From Saccharospirillum sp. MSK14-1 (GTDB lineage Bacteria > Pseudomonadota > Gammaproteobacteria > Pseudomonadales > Natronospirillaceae): DNA of 64,000 bases. The DNA is taken from positions 620,001-684,000 of the forward strand of contig NZ_MIES01000033.1 in assembly GCF_003054965.1 (NCBI RefSeq), in the 5' to 3' direction. Positions 9,497 to 19,190 of this stretch are shown here, in pieces. The stretch's first letter is position 1; every line of letters begins with the position of its first letter. A program made the position numbers and the translations under genes. The notes under the pieces were generated by a model that saw only the letters and a program-made list of their open reading frames with translations, did not search any database and was not told where the DNA came from.

Positions 9497-11173
9497 TCAG
9501 TGAGCGGAGGCTTCAGAGGTTTCGGTTTCCGGCAACTGCAACGGCAGTCTCAGCATAAAACGGCTGCCCTGGCCAGGTTCGGATTCAACACTCATGTGGC
9601 CGTAGTGGTGAGCGGTGATGATAAAGAAGCTTACCGACAAGCCCAAACCGGTGCCGACACCGACTTCTTTGGTGGTGAAAAACGGCTCGAACAGACGTTT
9701 GCGGGTGGCCTCGCTCATCCCGGCGCCGTTATCGCTGACTTCGATGACGCAGTCGTCGCCATCCAGATATTGGTGGATTTGAATGATGCCTTCGTCGATG
9801 TCGTTCAGCGTTTCGAAACGCTCACGGATGGCCTGGGCTGCGTTCTTCAGCAGGTTCAGTAGCACCTGTTCCAATTCGGTCATCACGCAGGGGACTTCGA
9901 TTTCCGGTGCGCGAAAATCCTGATCGACGAACAGGTTGTGGTCGGTGTAGCCCGCTTTGAGGTTGTAGTCGTTCACCGCAATGTTGATGGCTTGTTCCAG
10001 CAATTGACCAATCGGGTAGGGATGCAATTGGTGGCCGCTGGCGCGGCTGAACTGGAGCATATTGGTTACGATGCGAGACGCTCGCAGCCCGGACTCCGTG
10101 ATGTTGTTGAGAAAGCGGGGCACTTCGCGCGCTTGCAGATAGGCTTGGAAGCGTTCCAAGTCGAGTTCCAGCCCGGTCGCGGTTTCGCGATTTTTTTTCA
10201 GCGTCGGGTCGAGACGGCGCTGAACGTTCTGAGCGTTTTGTACAATGGCACCCAGCGGGTTGTTGATCTCATGCGCCATGCCCGCAGCCAGGCCACCGAC
10301 CGACATCATCTTTTCAGTCTGTACCATCACTTCTTCGAGTCGGAATTGTTCGGTGATGTCATCAAGACGAATCACTGCACCGTGCGCTTCGGTTTGCTGC
10401 AATGGGTAGATCACCAGATTGAGCCGAACGCGTTGATCGTCGGGCAACGTCAGCTGCAGGTTATGGCGGCTTTGCAGGCTTTGTTCTGAGAGCGCTTGTT
10501 GCACCAGATCATGGTGTTCACCGAGCAATGGAAAGGCATCGGCCAGTGGCAAACCCAACGCCTGATCCGAACGTGTGCCACTGAGTCGACTGGCTTCCTG
10601 GTTCCACTGCGTAACCAGCAAGTGAGCGTCGACAGCAATCAATGTCGATGGCATCGAATTGATGATGGCGTTCAGGTAGTTCTGAAAATCGGTCAGTTTG
10701 CGTTCGATGCGCTGGCGAACCTGCACTTCAAACTCCAACTTATGCATCGTTCGCTGGGCTTCTTCGGTCATCGCTTCAGACTGTTGCAGCGCCTGGGTGG
10801 CGCGGTCGCGTTCAGCCGTCAGTTCGGTTTCGCGTTTTTCCACCCGGTCGAGCATGGCATTGAAAGCGTCCACAACTCGGCCCAGCTCGTCGGACTTGTA
10901 TTTGGGTGCGCGCAGTTTGATGTCGTCGGTACTGGTAACCTGATTGGAAACACGCATCAGATCTTTCAGCGGAGCAAGAAAATAGCGACGCATGATCAGC
11001 AGCAAAACGGCCGCTGACAAAATTGAAATGGCCGTGATCAGCGCGATGACCACGACCGCATCGAGATGCCGACCGGACACCACCACCACACCAATGGCCG
11101 CACTGCTCGCTGCGGTTGTGCCCAATAACCAGGCGAGCAAACGACCAAGCAAAGACAGGTTGGAGTGAGCCAT
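9497..11173 (-). CDS. Membrane sensor histidine kinase with HAMP and PAS domains
   Basis: Inner-membrane two-component sensor of 558 residues. Two hydrophobic segments lie near 9-30 and 38-61 with almost no periplasmic loop. Then come HAMP (about 62-115), coiled coil, PAS (about 165-275) and HisKA with the phospho-accepting H301 in GMAHEINNPLGAIV. The ATPase domain has LLNLLKNAAQAI, DNGAGM, LFEPFFTTKE and GVGTGLGLSVSFF. I chose the ATG at 11173, with AAAGGA seven bases upstream, over the TTG at 11179. No response regulator is adjacent, so it is an orphan. The minimal periplasmic part suggests a membrane or cytoplasmic signal (inference). Confidence 0.92.
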   Translation of the reverse strand: MAHSNLSLLGRLLAWLLGTTAASSAAIGVVVVSGRHLDAVVVIALITAISILSAAVLLLIMRRYFLAPLKDLMRVSNQVTSTDDIKLRAPKYKSDELGRVVDAFNAMLDRVEKRETELTAERDRATQALQQSEAMTEEAQRTMHKLEFEVQVRQRIERKLTDFQNYLNAIINSMPSTLIAVDAHLLVTQWNQEASRLSGTRSDQALGLPLADAFPLLGEHHDLVQQALSEQSLQSRHNLQLTLPDDQRVRLNLVIYPLQQTEAHGAVIRLDDITEQFRLEEVMVQTEKMMSVGGLAAGMAHEINNPLGAIVQNAQNVQRRLDPTLKKNRETATGLELDLERFQAYLQAREVPRFLNNITESGLRASRIVTNMLQFSRASGHQLHPYPIGQLLEQAINIAVNDYNLKAGYTDHNLFVDQDFRAPEIEVPCVMTELEQVLLNLLKNAAQAIRERFETLNDIDEGIIQIHQYLDGDDCVIEVSDNGAGMSEATRKRLFEPFFTTKEVGVGTGLGLSVSFFIITAHHYGHMSVESEPGQGSRFMLRLPLQLPETETSEASAH

Positions 11174-11194
11174 GAACAATCCTTTTGGCGGTAA

Positions 11195-12094
11195 TCAGGT
11201 CAGCGCGGGTTGCAGACTGACTAGGCGCTGGTGCCAGTGGCTCAGTCTAGGCGTTTTGATGCCAGCTTCGTAGCCTTGGCGAACCAGATAACCATTAATA
11301 AAGTCGATTTCGTTGGCGCGGCCAGCGTCGACATCAACCCGCATCGACGAATGATTGGTGGCCGTTTGCTGTGCAACGGTCAGTACACGCTGGGCCAGAT
11401 CGTCGGGCAGAGGTTGCTGGCAAGCCGTTGCAACCTCGGAAATTTCCGCACACAAGGCGTCGATCTCTGCTCGCCATTGCGACGCCAGCAATTCGCCATT
11501 GGTCAGGCTATGCCAGGCCGTGACGGGATTGATCACTGCGTTGATGGCCAGCTTCATCCACAGCGTGGACAGCACATCATCGTGCCAGTCGACCGGTATT
11601 GGGCCGGCTGGTGTGACCAGGCTTTGTCCCAGGCTGAAACTGCGGTTGCTCAGCGAGTGGGCGGCGGCCGGGCCGATCAAGGTCTGACCGGTACCACTGC
11701 GTTGCATGCGACCATCGCCAAGCGGCCGAGCGCCTTCGGTCGTGGTGCCCCAGAGCACCTGGCTGGGTAATTGATCCGCCAGCCATTGTTGCGCACCCAG
11801 GCCATTGCAGGTCAGTAGCCAGGTGGCGTGTGAGAGCGGTTCCAGCAGCGCGGTAACGGCATCCGCCACCTGATTGGCTTTGCAGCAGACCAGAACCAGG
11901 TCGATACGACGGAAGTCAGCGTCCGTTGGCCACAATTGCCAATGCAAGGGGTGCGTATTCGGCCCATCGACGAGGTCGCTGGGCAACGTCAGGTCAGGTC
12001 GGTGCGGGTAAACCCAGGGCGATAACCGCGTCTGCCATTGCCAGCACAGCAGGCTGCCAATAGCACCCGGGCCAATGAATAAGGCGTTGATCAT
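11195..12094 (-). CDS. panE: 2-dehydropantoate 2-reductase
   Basis: NADPH-dependent reduction of ketopantoate to pantoate in pantothenate/CoA biosynthesis. The 299 residues show the N-terminal Rossmann motif GPGAIGSLL, the family CKANQVADA and CNGLGAQ segments, TTTEGARPLGDG, and the catalytic-lysine region WMKLAINAVINPVTA. The C-terminal NEIDFINGYLVRQG is typical of ApbA/PanE. It lies 21 bases upstream of the histidine kinase gene on the same strand and diverges from the DUF294 gene. Other ketoacid reductases of this fold exist, but the motif set fits PanE well. Confidence 0.9.
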   Translation of the reverse strand: MINALFIGPGAIGSLLCWQWQTRLSPWVYPHRPDLTLPSDLVDGPNTHPLHWQLWPTDADFRRIDLVLVCCKANQVADAVTALLEPLSHATWLLTCNGLGAQQWLADQLPSQVLWGTTTEGARPLGDGRMQRSGTGQTLIGPAAAHSLSNRSFSLGQSLVTPAGPIPVDWHDDVLSTLWMKLAINAVINPVTAWHSLTNGELLASQWRAEIDALCAEISEVATACQQPLPDDLAQRVLTVAQQTATNHSSMRVDVDAGRANEIDFINGYLVRQGYEAGIKTPRLSHWHQRLVSLQPALT

Positions 12095-12208
12095 GGCGGC
12101 ATGATAGCGCGGCCCAGAGGTGAATCGCCACGTAGCGGCGCAGGGTAATTGATTTTCCGGTCAATCATTGCCAGTCTCAGCGCTCAATTGTCTGCTCCGA
12201 ACAGGCCC

Positions 12209-14074
12209 ATGGAAGTCGAACAGATCGAAATACGCGAACACCTGCGCCGTTTTGCCCCCTTCGACAGTCTGGAAGAGGTGTGGCTTGATGAAGTGGCGTG
12301 CCAAGTGGAAATTGCTTACTTCAAAGCCGGGTCCACCATTCTTGAATTTGGTCAGTCAATTGAAGACCTGCACTACATACGCAGTGGGGCGGTCGAAGTC
12401 TATCGGCGTAATGGCAACTTCTATAACCGCCAGGCCGAAGGTGAAATCTTTGGCCAGTGGGCGCTGCTGATGGGACGCCCGGTGCGGTTTCCGGTGAAGG
12501 CGATCGAAGACACTTTGATTTATTACATCAAAGCGGACCTCTTTCATCGTCTGTGGGAAGCGCAGGAAGTGTTTGCCGATTTCGTCGAAATCGATGATCC
12601 GTCGCGTTTGCGTTCCGCGGTCGTAGAGCGCGAACAAAGCAACGAATTAATGACCTCACGGCTGGATAAACTGTTGTCACGTGAAGCCGTGCGCGCGCCG
12701 ATCACCGCAACGCTCGCTGAAGCAGCACGAGTGATGACCGATGAAGGGGTATCGTCTTTGGTCATTGCTTCTGACGACGAAGCTCATAACACCGTGGGCA
12801 TTATTACCGATCGCGATTTGCGCACCCGGGCGCTGGCCAAAGGTTTGGGGTACGACACGCCGATCAGCGACATCATGTCGACCGATGTCATCAGCATTTC
12901 CAGCGAAGCCTTTGTGTTCGAAGCCATGTTGTTGATGCTGCGACACAACATTCATCACCTGCCCGTGCGTCGCCATAACGAAACCATTGGTGTGGTCGGG
13001 CTGTCGGACATCATTCGTTATGAGTCTCAATCGAGTCTCTACATCGTCAGCCACATTCACCATCGCCAAACCGTGGAAGAACTGGCGGAACTGGCGCCGG
13101 AAGCACAATTGGCGTTTGTGCGGATGGTGAATGAAGATGCCAACTCGCACATGGTCGGCAGCGCCATGGCGGGTATCGGCCGCAGCTTTACTCGCCGACT
13201 GCTGGAATTGGCAGAGGCGGAGTTGGGGCCGCCACCGGTGCCGTATTGCTTTCTGGCGGCCGGTTCCATGGCGCGCGACGAGCAGTTCATCATTACCGAT
13301 CAGGACAATGCGCTGGTCTTGGACGATCGCTTCGATCCCAAACAACACGACGAATATTTCAAATTACTGGCAACCCGTGTCAGCGACGGGTTGGCGGCCT
13401 GCGGTTACACCTACTGCAAAGGCGGCATCATGGCGACCAACCCGCAATGGCGTCAGCCGTTGTCGGTGTGGAAGCAATATTTTACCGACTGGATTGATAA
13501 ACCGGATCCGCGCGCCTTACTCAATTCATCGATCTTTTTTGATCTCGATGGCGTCTACGGCGAAACCGCCTTTGCCGAAAGCCTGAAACGATTGGTGGCC
13601 GGTCGCGCGCGGCATCGACCTTTGTTTCTGGCCGCGTTGGCGCGCAATGCGTTGAATCGAACACCGCCGCTGGGTTTTTTCCGTACCTTTGTGATGGAAA
13701 AAGACGGTGAGCACAACAATTCGATCAACTTAAAACGACGCGGCACCGCACCCTTGTCGGATGTTATCCGAGTGCATGCGCTGGCCTGTGGCTCCACCTC
13801 ACAAAACTCGTTTAACCGCTTGAAAGACATTGCCGAATCGCGCGTGCTGGGTCACAGCAACGGCAACGATTTGCGCGATGCGCTGGAGTTTATTGCGGTG
13901 GTTCGCGCTCGCCATCAGGCGCTCGATATTGAAGCCGGACGCGAGCCGGACAATAACGTCGAGCCGGAGCATCTGACGCAATTCGAACGCCGTAATTTGA
14001 AAGACGCGTTCGAGGTCATCAGTAATGCGCAGAAGTTTTTGCGCATGCGTTATCAGGTGAACCGGATTAACTGA
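12209..14074 (+). CDS. cNMP-binding/CBS/DUF294 nucleotidyltransferase-like protein
   Basis: Predicted cytoplasmic signalling protein of 621 residues. The order is a cyclic-nucleotide-binding-like domain (about 10-115), a CBS pair (about 150-275, including VGIITDRDLRTRAL and MSTDVISI), a DUF294 nucleotidyltransferase-like core with GSMARDEQFIITDQDNALVL, and a DUF294 C-terminal helical domain. The GS plus D-x-D arrangement recalls GlnD-type transferases. The frame is open from a TTG at 12149, but the ATG at 12209 (MEVEQIEIREHLRRF) matches the usual N-terminus. It is coupled to the following exonuclease gene; this pair is common in gammaproteobacteria, often beside acetate genes. The modification target is unknown. 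Confidence 0.88.
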   Translation: MEVEQIEIREHLRRFAPFDSLEEVWLDEVACQVEIAYFKAGSTILEFGQSIEDLHYIRSGAVEVYRRNGNFYNRQAEGEIFGQWALLMGRPVRFPVKAIEDTLIYYIKADLFHRLWEAQEVFADFVEIDDPSRLRSAVVEREQSNELMTSRLDKLLSREAVRAPITATLAEAARVMTDEGVSSLVIASDDEAHNTVGIITDRDLRTRALAKGLGYDTPISDIMSTDVISISSEAFVFEAMLLMLRHNIHHLPVRRHNETIGVVGLSDIIRYESQSSLYIVSHIHHRQTVEELAELAPEAQLAFVRMVNEDANSHMVGSAMAGIGRSFTRRLLELAEAELGPPPVPYCFLAAGSMARDEQFIITDQDNALVLDDRFDPKQHDEYFKLLATRVSDGLAACGYTYCKGGIMATNPQWRQPLSVWKQYFTDWIDKPDPRALLNSSIFFDLDGVYGETAFAESLKRLVAGRARHRPLFLAALARNALNRTPPLGFFRTFVMEKDGEHNNSINLKRRGTAPLSDVIRVHALACGSTSQNSFNRLKDIAESRVLGHSNGNDLRDALEFIAVVRARHQALDIEAGREPDNNVEPEHLTQFERRNLKDAFEVISNAQKFLRMRYQVNRIN

Positions 14075-14814
14075 TGTCGCCACCACTGCCACCACCGGGT
14101 CAACAAGTCCCATCAAACGAGCCACTGGATTGGGCGGCTCGTTTTGCGCAGCTGCGTCAAACCGCACGCGATCCACGACTGCGCGACTATTATGGCGCTG
14201 GCATGGTGAGTCCGCAGACGCCAATCAGCGACGTGCCATTTGTCGCCATGGATTTTGAGACGACCGGTCTGAATCCCCAGCGCCATGCCATCGTTAGCAT
14301 CGGCATCGTGCCCTTTACCTTACAGCGCATTGCGTTGCCACGCAGTCGCCATTGGCTGGTGCAACCGCAGCTGCCGTTGTCGCGTCAGTCCGTCACGTTC
14401 CATCGCATCACCGACTCGGACCTGACTCAGGCGCCGGATGTGAGCGACATTCTCAGCGAGCTGTTGCAAGCCTTGGCGGGTCGCGTTGTGGTAGTACACC
14501 ATCGTGCGATTGAACGGGGCTTTCTCGATGCGGCCTTGAAGGTTCGGTTAGGGAAGGGCATCGAGTTCCCGGTTGTCGATACCATGGCCATCGAGGCGGA
14601 CCGGCACCGGACCAGTTCGCTGAGTGTGTGGCGCCGTTTGCTGGGACGGCGACCCGTGTCGATTCGTCTGGCCGACAGTCGGGAGCGTTATCATCTGCCG
14701 TACTATCCCCCGCATCATGCCTTGATGGATGCCCTGGCGTCTGCTGAGTTGCTGCAGGCACAAATAGCCCATCGATACGACCCGGATATGCCAATTGGCC
14801 ATCTCTGGTTCTGA
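14074..14814 (+). CDS. DnaQ-fold 3'-5' exonuclease (DEDDh)
   Basis: Predicted metal-dependent 3'-5' exonuclease of 246 residues, related to the proofreading subunit of DNA polymerase III. Motif I is FVAMDFETTGL with D60 and E62; motif II lies around FLDAAL; motif III is HHALMDALASAEL near the C-terminus. The N-terminal 50 residues are a proline-rich extension. The ATG shares one base with the stop of the DUF294 gene, indicating coupling. No polymerase partner is nearby, so its role in repair, RNA turnover or nucleotide signalling is open. Confidence 0.87.
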   Translation: MSPPLPPPGQQVPSNEPLDWAARFAQLRQTARDPRLRDYYGAGMVSPQTPISDVPFVAMDFETTGLNPQRHAIVSIGIVPFTLQRIALPRSRHWLVQPQLPLSRQSVTFHRITDSDLTQAPDVSDILSELLQALAGRVVVVHHRAIERGFLDAALKVRLGKGIEFPVVDTMAIEADRHRTSSLSVWRRLLGRRPVSIRLADSRERYHLPYYPPHHALMDALASAELLQAQIAHRYDPDMPIGHLWF

Positions 14815-14847
14815 CTCGGCCGGCAAGTGAGAAGGAGTAAAAAAACG

Positions 14848-15177
14848 ATGTTGAGTCGTTGGCGAAAAGGTTTTAATCGAGGTGCGACGGCAGCGGTAAC
14901 CGTCGCCTGGAGCCTGACAGTTCAGGGGCAACTGACAGCGCTCAGTCGGGTCGATGTGGACCAGTCGGGCAAGAACCCCCGCTACCTGATATACGGCACC
15001 CTCGATGTTCAAAACTATGAGTTAGAGGGGGCCCGTTTTGACGTTCCCGCCACGCTGCAGTTTCAGGGAGCCGAAGCCGACTTTGATTCCGAGCCGGAAC
15101 TGAATCAGCGACTTGAGTTGCACTTCAGTGGACAAGAAACACCAGTTGGCCGGTGGATGGTCAGCCCATCACGGTAA
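14848..15177 (+). CDS. Small exported protein of unknown function
   Basis: Unrecognised protein of 109 residues. It begins with a basic stretch and a weakly hydrophobic segment (TAAVTVAWSLTVQGQLTAL) that could be a signal anchor. A soluble part follows, rich in beta-type sequence (ARFDVPATLQFQGAEADF). I chose the ATG at 14848 because GAAGGAG lies ten bases upstream; the frame is open from 14827. It follows the exonuclease gene by 33 bases on the same strand and precedes the groES promoter. Localisation is inferred. Confidence 0.6.
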   Translation: MLSRWRKGFNRGATAAVTVAWSLTVQGQLTALSRVDVDQSGKNPRYLIYGTLDVQNYELEGARFDVPATLQFQGAEADFDSEPELNQRLELHFSGQETPVGRWMVSPSR

Positions 15178-15258
15178 TTGATCGCTGCGTTTTCCGCCGG
15201 ATTTTTGCTCATAACCGTCGATCTCACCGTTGAATGTAAAATTCCTGTCCTTCCGGGT

Positions 15259-15287
15259 GTTGAAATGAACAGCCCTGTCCCCATTTA
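15259..15287 (+). promoter_or_regulatory. Sigma-32-type heat-shock promoter of groESL
   Basis: GTTGAAA at 15259-15265 and CCCCATTTA at 15279-15287 are separated by 13 bases. They match the RpoH consensus (CTTGAAA, 11-16 bases, CCCCATnTA) closely and lie about 90 bases before groES. No CIRCE inverted repeat was seen, which fits sigma-32 rather than HrcA control. Confidence 0.8.
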
Positions 15288-15377
15288 CCCGGAGCATTGG
15301 CATTTAGGGTTGCCCGGAAACGAGCAACCTGCCCAACAACAAAACCTCCCAACATGTGATTTTAGGAGATTGGATCC

Positions 15378-15665
15378 ATGAAAATTCGTCCTTTGCATGA
15401 TCGCGTAGTGGTACGCCGCAAGGAGCAAGAGGAAAAGACTGCCGGCGGTATCGTGCTGCCGGGTTCTGCCAAGGAAAAGCCGTCTCAAGGCGAAGTCCTG
15501 GCAGTCGGTAATGGTCGTATCCTCGACAACGGCGAAGTGAAGCCACTGGATGTGAAGGTGGGTGACACCGTTGTCTTTGGTCAGTACGCGGGTAGCACCG
15601 TCAAGATGGAAGGTGAAGAGCTGCTGATCATGACCGAAAGCGACATTTTCGGCGTTATCGAATAA
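15378..15665 (+). CDS. groES: Co-chaperonin GroES
   Basis: The seven-subunit lid of the GroEL folding chamber, 95 residues, starting [16 protein letters not shown]. The mobile loop is [18 protein letters not shown], and the C-terminal [10 protein letters not shown] is canonical. An AGGAG site lies nine bases before the ATG. It is first in the groES-groEL operon behind a sigma-32-like promoter. Confidence 0.98.
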   Translation: MKIRPLHDRVVVRRKEQEEKTAGGIVLPGSAKEKPSQGEVLAVGNGRILDNGEVKPLDVKVGDTVVFGQYAGSTVKMEGEELLIMTESDIFGVIE

Positions 15666-15707
15666 GACCGTAAGTCGTTCAACGAATTGATAGGAAGGTA
15701 ACTTTAA

Positions 15708-17360
<1,653 letters not shown>

Positions 17361-17387
17361 GTCGCTGCAACGCTCGGGCACAGTCCC

Positions 17388-17420
17388 AAAAAAAACCCCG
17401 GTCTGACCGGGGTTTTTTTT
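17388..17420 (+). terminator. Rho-independent terminator of groESL
   Basis: ACCCCGG / CCGGGGT stem with a short TCTGA loop, preceded by an A run and followed by eight T. It lies about 28 bases after the groEL stop. Confidence 0.92.
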
Positions 17421-17542
17421 GCGCAAAAAATAACAATGCTTTTTCTATCGTTTGAATAAGGTGTAAAGCGATTGTTAGCCCCAGATGGCTTCCTATACAC
17501 TTGACGACCGACTTTTTGCAGGGAAACAGCATTAGGTTGTCC

Positions 17543-18277
17543 ATGACAATTAATCTGCGCCTGGTGGCGTTTTTTTTCGCGGTTTATTTTTTGGCGTTGA
17601 TCGCCATGATACCGCTCAGTTGGTTGCGCCATTTTTTCGATCCGGCTTTGCAGGCTGCAGGCATTCGCGTGGAACAACTGGATGGCAGTCTCTGGTCGGG
17701 CGAAGCACGCTTGCAAGCCCCGCACATCCCCTCATTGCAGCTGGACTGGCAAGCTCAGCCACTTTATCTGCTGACTCTGCGATTGCCATACCAATGGCAG
17801 CTGTCTAATACCGCCCTCGAACTCACCGGTCGTGTGACCGTCAAACCCAGCGGTGTCCGCTTGGATGATGTCAGTGGTTATATTGATGATGTGGCCTTTG
17901 CCGACATCGCCTCGACCTACGGCGCCGACATCCAAGGGCGGCTACGCTTGTCCGATGTTGATGTGTCCGCCAGCTGGCGTGCGCAGCCGGGCGATCTTGA
18001 TGGTGAGTTCAGCTGGTCGGGCGGCGCGGTCAGCGTGCCTTTTGGCAGTCGGCGAGAACAATTTGAAGTGCCACAGATGCAGGGGCTGCTGGCCAGTGAT
18101 GACAATGGCTGGCAAGCCGACATTCGTGCGATGGATAACACCTCACTGATCAACGCCAGGCTGAGCCAAGAAGGCTTGGGGAGCCTGAGCGTTAAGCGCG
18201 CTTTAGCAGAACGACTGAATCTGCCCATTCCGGCAGGTCGTGAGACATTGTTTGAAATCTCACAGCAGGTGTTGTGA
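17543..18277 (+). CDS. gspN: Type II secretion system protein N
   Basis: Accessory component of the general secretory pathway in the inner membrane and periplasm. The 244 residues comprise an N-terminal membrane anchor (LRLVAFFFAVYFLALIAMI) followed by a beta-rich periplasmic domain typical of GspN (QLDGSLWSGEARL). The ATG at 17543 is preferred to the open frame from 17501. It directly precedes and overlaps gspC by one base, an arrangement found where gspN, gspC and gspD form a unit apart from gspE-M. Its exact role in the secreton is not settled. Confidence 0.83.
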   Translation: MTINLRLVAFFFAVYFLALIAMIPLSWLRHFFDPALQAAGIRVEQLDGSLWSGEARLQAPHIPSLQLDWQAQPLYLLTLRLPYQWQLSNTALELTGRVTVKPSGVRLDDVSGYIDDVAFADIASTYGADIQGRLRLSDVDVSASWRAQPGDLDGEFSWSGGAVSVPFGSRREQFEVPQMQGLLASDDNGWQADIRAMDNTSLINARLSQEGLGSLSVKRALAERLNLPIPAGRETLFEISQQVL

Positions 18278-19179
18278 TGGATGTAAAACAACTTTTGAAA
18301 CAGATGCCTTCCTTGGGCATTAGCGCTCAACGGTGGCTGGTACCGGTTTTCGTGGGCATCAGTGCGGTCTTGGCGGCGCGTCTGACCTGGGTGATCGTCG
18401 ATGCCCCCGCGCCTGTGACAATACCGAACATTGAACCGGCCTCAGCCTCTGACAGAGCGCAGGGCACTGATTTAGAAGCGCTGGGTCGTCAGTTAGCCCA
18501 GAAGCCGCTTTTTGGCGACTACGTTGCTGAATCGGAGCAGACAACTGTAGAACCGGTTGATGCACCGGAAACCCAGCTGCGGCTGGTGCTTCAGGCTGTC
18601 GTGGCACGCGATGGTGAAGGTCAGGGGTTTGCCGTTATCACGCAACGTAATGGTCAGTCGGATGTCTTTACGGTTGGCGATCAGGTGTTTGCCCAGGCGG
18701 AACTGGCGGGGGTATATGGCGATCGGGTTCTGCTCAATCGCAACGGTGAACTGGAGACGTTGCGCTATGAACGCAGCGATTCCAGCGCCACCTTGCAGCC
18801 GCTGGACCGCAACACATCCTCACAGAGCGCTAACGCCGCCCAGGTGAGTGGCCAAAGTGCGGCTATCCAGCAACAGGTCGAACAGATGGTCAGCTATGTG
18901 CGCGATCGCGCTGCATCCGACCCTCAGGGGCTGCTCAATGAAGTCGGTCTTGAAGCGTCGGAAAATGGCTATCTGGTCACGCGTCGTGCACGGCAATTGC
19001 AAATGGCTGGATTGCGGCCCGGTGATATCGTGACGGCGGTCAACGATAATCCGGTAGGCAATATGGCGCAGGATCAGGCATTGTTAAACCAGATTCTGCA
19101 AAGCGGTGGTGAGTTAAAAATAGCCATTCAACGTGGTTCGCGTACCTTCACCATTTATCAATCTATCCCCACTTTCTGA
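18277..19179 (+). CDS. gspC: Type II secretion system protein C
   Basis: Inner-membrane protein linking the assembly platform to the outer-membrane secretin and probably gating substrates. The 300 residues contain a cytoplasmic N-terminus, one membrane segment (about 18-37), the HR domain (FGDYVAESE onward to about 165), a linker, and a C-terminal PDZ domain (about 200-300; LRPGDIVTAVNDNPVG). The ATG at 18277 overlaps the gspN stop; a GTG one codon earlier is possible. gspD follows 11 bases later. Confidence 0.9.
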   Translation: MDVKQLLKQMPSLGISAQRWLVPVFVGISAVLAARLTWVIVDAPAPVTIPNIEPASASDRAQGTDLEALGRQLAQKPLFGDYVAESEQTTVEPVDAPETQLRLVLQAVVARDGEGQGFAVITQRNGQSDVFTVGDQVFAQAELAGVYGDRVLLNRNGELETLRYERSDSSATLQPLDRNTSSQSANAAQVSGQSAAIQQQVEQMVSYVRDRAASDPQGLLNEVGLEASENGYLVTRRARQLQMAGLRPGDIVTAVNDNPVGNMAQDQALLNQILQSGGELKIAIQRGSRTFTIYQSIPTF

Positions 19180-19190
19180 TCAGAGTTGGC

